In this document: positions 61,924-64,000 of the stretch, piece after piece
Layout of the letters: each line of letters starts with the position of its first letter
Position numbering within the stretch: position 1 is the stretch's first letter
Origin: Flavobacterium marginilacus
Lineage (GTDB): Bacteria; Bacteroidota; Bacteroidia; Flavobacteriales; Flavobacteriaceae
Assembly (NCBI RefSeq): GCF_026870155.1
Contig: NZ_CP113975.1
Span: forward strand, 558,001 to 622,000
Direction of reading: 5' to 3'
DNA length: 64,000 nt
Notes under the pieces: model-generated
What the model was told of the DNA's origin: nothing
Seen by the model: the letters and a program-made list of their open reading frames with translations, nothing else
Databases searched by the model: none
Program-made: the position numbers and the translations under genes

Positions 61924-63426
61924 ATGAAAATAGTTAAAAAAGAACTGCTGCTTTTTTGTTTTTTAATTGCTTGTCAATTCCTTTATGCACAGATAAAATT
62001 ACCGGCTCTTGTAAGTGATAATATGGTTTTGCAGCAAAATGCAAAAGTAAATTTGTGGGGCTGGGCTGGGCCAAATGAAAACATTCAAATTCAATTAGGA
62101 TGGCAGAAAGAATTAGTTGAAACAAAAGCAGATGCCAAAGGAAATTGGAAAACTGAAGTTTCAACTCCAAAAGCAGACGAAAAAAAATATACTATAACAC
62201 TGCAGGCTTCCAATAAAATTGTTCTTAATAATGTTTTACTGGGCGAAGTCTGGATTTGTTCAGGACAGTCCAATATGTTCTTTCCTGTTGGGAAACAAGA
62301 AGGCACCTGGAAAACAGGAGTAAAAAATTATGAAGAAGAAGTCAAAAATGCTAATTTCCCATTAATCCGATTGTTTACCGTAGCAACTATAGCTTCAGAG
62401 AAACCATTAGATGATGTAAAAGGGAGTTGGAAAGAATGTTCTCCAGAAAGCATCAATGATTTTTCGGCAGTTGCCTACTTCTTTGGTCGTGATTTGTTTC
62501 AAAATATTAAAACGCCAATTGGATTGATCTCAACTTCATGGGGAGGTACCAAAGCAGAAGCCTGGACATCGGCAAAAGTTTTAGAAGAGAACAAAGACTT
62601 AGTTCCAATTCTGATAGAAAATGCTCAAAAAGAGAAGCAGTATTATACCGATTTAGAAACTTATTATACTAATTTGAAAAATGGGACTGCAACGGCAGAA
62701 CTCAAAAAACCAAAGAAAACAGATGAGAATAAATATCCTTATGTTTTGTATAATGGGATGTTGCATCCCGTAATTAATTATACGATGAAAGGAGTTATCT
62801 GGTATCAAGGAGAAAGTAATGCCGAAAAAGCATTGCTGTATCAAACCTTGTTCCCTGCAATGGTGCAAAACTGGAGAGACGACTGGAAACAAGGTGATTT
62901 TCCATTTTATTATGTTCAGATAGCACCTCACAAAGGTCAAAATGCCTATATTCGTGAAGCACAGCTTCTTTCTTTGAATAAAATTAAAAACAGCGGCATG
63001 GCGGTTACCACAGATGTTGGAAATGAAACTAATATTCATCCAATCGATAAGCAGACTGTTGGATATAGATTATCATTGATTGCTCGTTCAAGAACATACA
63101 ATGAAAGTAAGTTGGTCTACTCAGGGCCTATTTACAATCACATGAAAGCAGATAAAAAGCAAATACAATTGTTTTTTGATTATGCAGAATCTGGTCTTCT
63201 TCAAAAAGGAGAAACATTAAAAGAGTTTGAAATTGCTGGCGAAGACAAGGTATTTTATCCAGCTGAAGCTAAAATTAAAGGGAAAACCGTAATTGTTTCT
63301 TCTGATAAAGTAAAAAATCCAATTGCTGTTCGTTTTGCTTGGAAGCCAGTTCCTGATCCAAATTTATTCAATACCGAAAATTTGCCAGCTTCACCATTTA
63401 GAACAGACAATTGGGGAAATCAATAG
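61924..63426 (+). CDS. Sialate O-acetylesterase-family carbohydrate esterase
   Basis: A 500-residue exported SGNH-type esterase. I start at ATG 61924, which gives a clean signal peptide (MKIVKKELLLFCFLIACQFLYAQ); the operator spacing supports this, and the frame upstream to 61879 has no ATG. After a beta-sandwich (LPALVSDNMVLQQNAKVNLWGWAGPNENI) come the nucleophile block CSGQSNMFFPVG (Ser116), GLISTSWGGTKAEAW, GVIWYQGESNA and the Asp/His block NETNIHPIDKQTVGYRL. The family removes O-acetyl groups; acetylated pectin or rhamnogalacturonan is the likely target here. Confidence 0.9.
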   Translation: MKIVKKELLLFCFLIACQFLYAQIKLPALVSDNMVLQQNAKVNLWGWAGPNENIQIQLGWQKELVETKADAKGNWKTEVSTPKADEKKYTITLQASNKIVLNNVLLGEVWICSGQSNMFFPVGKQEGTWKTGVKNYEEEVKNANFPLIRLFTVATIASEKPLDDVKGSWKECSPESINDFSAVAYFFGRDLFQNIKTPIGLISTSWGGTKAEAWTSAKVLEENKDLVPILIENAQKEKQYYTDLETYYTNLKNGTATAELKKPKKTDENKYPYVLYNGMLHPVINYTMKGVIWYQGESNAEKALLYQTLFPAMVQNWRDDWKQGDFPFYYVQIAPHKGQNAYIREAQLLSLNKIKNSGMAVTTDVGNETNIHPIDKQTVGYRLSLIARSRTYNESKLVYSGPIYNHMKADKKQIQLFFDYAESGLLQKGETLKEFEIAGEDKVFYPAEAKIKGKTVIVSSDKVKNPIAVRFAWKPVPDPNLFNTENLPASPFRTDNWGNQ

Positions 63427-63441
63427 AAACGAAAAACAGTT

Positions 63442-64000
63442 ATGATTGCATTAAATAAAAGGTTTTTGTTGATGTTATTTCTGTTTTTTCAAATTTTTAG
63501 TTTCTCTGCAGAAGCACAAAAATCTGAGAATTTAGCCAGTAAACCATTGTTTCGAGATCCTGTTTTTGATGGAACCGCAGATCCAGTTATTATTTGGAAC
63601 AAAAAACAGAAAAAATGGTTCATGTTTTATACCAATCGCAGGGCTAATGATTCAACAGCCAAAGGTATTAGCTGGGTTCACGGAACTCGAATTGGAATCG
63701 CCGAATCAACAAATGGAGTGAATTGGGTTTATAAAGACACTTGTAAAATTGGTTATAAATTGCCAGGAATTACGCATTGGGCACCAGATGTTATTGAAAA
63801 TAAAGGCTTGTATCATATGTATCTAACGATTGTTCCAGGGATTTTTGAAGACTGGTACCATCCGCGTTTTATTATTCATCTGACGAGTAAAAATTTAATA
63901 GACTGGAAATTTGAATCAAAATTAAAATTAGCGTCAGAGCGGTGTATCGATGCTTCTGTTTTTAGATTGCCCAATGGAACTTGGCGCATGTATTACAATA
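63442..64000 (+). CDS. GH43-like five-bladed propeller glycosidase (partial, cut by the window end)
   Basis: The first 186 codons of an exported glycosidase: MIALNKRFLLMLFLFFQ...AEAQ signal peptide, then LFRDPVFDGTADPVIIW, KKWFMFYTN, RIGIAESTNGVNWVYK, ITHWAPDVIE, YHMYLTIVPG and RCIDASVFRL. The ADPVI and HWAPDV blocks with regular blade spacing are those of GH43/GH117-like propellers. It starts 15 bp after the esterase gene and is open at 64000, so it is the second gene of that transcript. The exact family cannot be fixed from this part. Confidence 0.8.
   Translation, partial: MIALNKRFLLMLFLFFQIFSFSAEAQKSENLASKPLFRDPVFDGTADPVIIWNKKQKKWFMFYTNRRANDSTAKGISWVHGTRIGIAESTNGVNWVYKDTCKIGYKLPGITHWAPDVIENKGLYHMYLTIVPGIFEDWYHPRFIIHLTSKNLIDWKFESKLKLASERCIDASVFRLPNGTWRMYYN

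Noticed and set aside
1..64000. tRNA or rRNA genes
   Set aside because: I looked for cloverleaf-like GC-rich stretches with a TTCGA loop in the gaps and found none; the GC-rich gaps are the structured repeats and riboswitches.

Overview
The window is chromosomal DNA from a member of the Bacteroidota, most likely a Flavobacterium or close relative. The evidence is low GC content, promoters with TTG about 20 bp upstream of TAnnTTTG, SusC/SusD pairs, a type IX secretion (type B) C-terminal domain, the gliding ATPase GldA, a split methionine synthase and low-complexity intergenic spacers. I read about 39 protein genes with confidence, including one leader peptide and one gene cut by the right edge. 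I saw no rRNA, tRNA or CRISPR array.

Region 1 (1-22.6 kb) handles sulfur and methionine. A SAM riboswitch precedes metX, followed by aspartokinase/homoserine dehydrogenase, a DUF2007 protein, an OsmC protein and a metZ-type sulfhydrylase. After an RDD membrane protein and a small hydrolase come an Rrf2 regulator and a complete assimilatory sulfate pathway: APS reductase, CysD, CysN, a sulfite reductase with a C-terminal HEPN domain, two siroheme enzymes and a ferredoxin-NADP reductase. A second SAM riboswitch leads into the two halves of MetH, which are separated by a PD-(D/E)XK (YhcG/DUF1016) gene, and then metF. Together they take sulfate to sulfide, fix sulfide onto acylhomoserine and methylate homocysteine.

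Region 2 (22.6-33.2 kb) is mixed: an esterase, a lipoprotein with three copies of an HGQPNHRCDIPVGAPL-type motif, a 1,020-residue T9SS type B surface protein, a PLP decarboxylase, gldA, an outer-membrane barrel protein and an IS110-family transposase.

Region 3 (33.6-38.1 kb) is an aromatic amino acid operon: prephenate dehydratase, aminotransferase, prephenate dehydrogenase and DAHP synthase/chorismate mutase. In front of it is a well-formed transcription attenuator: an 18-residue leader peptide with seven Phe and two Tyr, an antiterminator pairing that starts right after its stop codon, and an intrinsic terminator ending 6 bp before pheA.

Region 4 (38.3-42.9 kb) has rsgA and dtd separated by a two-gene AAA ATPase/DUF4276 cassette that may be an antiphage module, followed by a secreted hydrolase.

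Region 5 (43.0-64.0 kb) is a polysaccharide utilization locus, probably for rhamnogalacturonan/pectin. The minus strand carries an esterase-GH43 fusion, PL9, GH105 and GH106; the plus strand carries two SusC/SusD pairs, a sialate O-acetylesterase-type enzyme and the start of a GH43-like gene. Four transcription starts in the locus each carry two CAGGA half-sites exactly 10 bp apart, with a TTT-starting -33-like element exactly 31 bp further on. I read this as the operator of one dedicated activator that lies outside the window. This and the Phe/Tyr attenuator are the two strongest unlisted signals.
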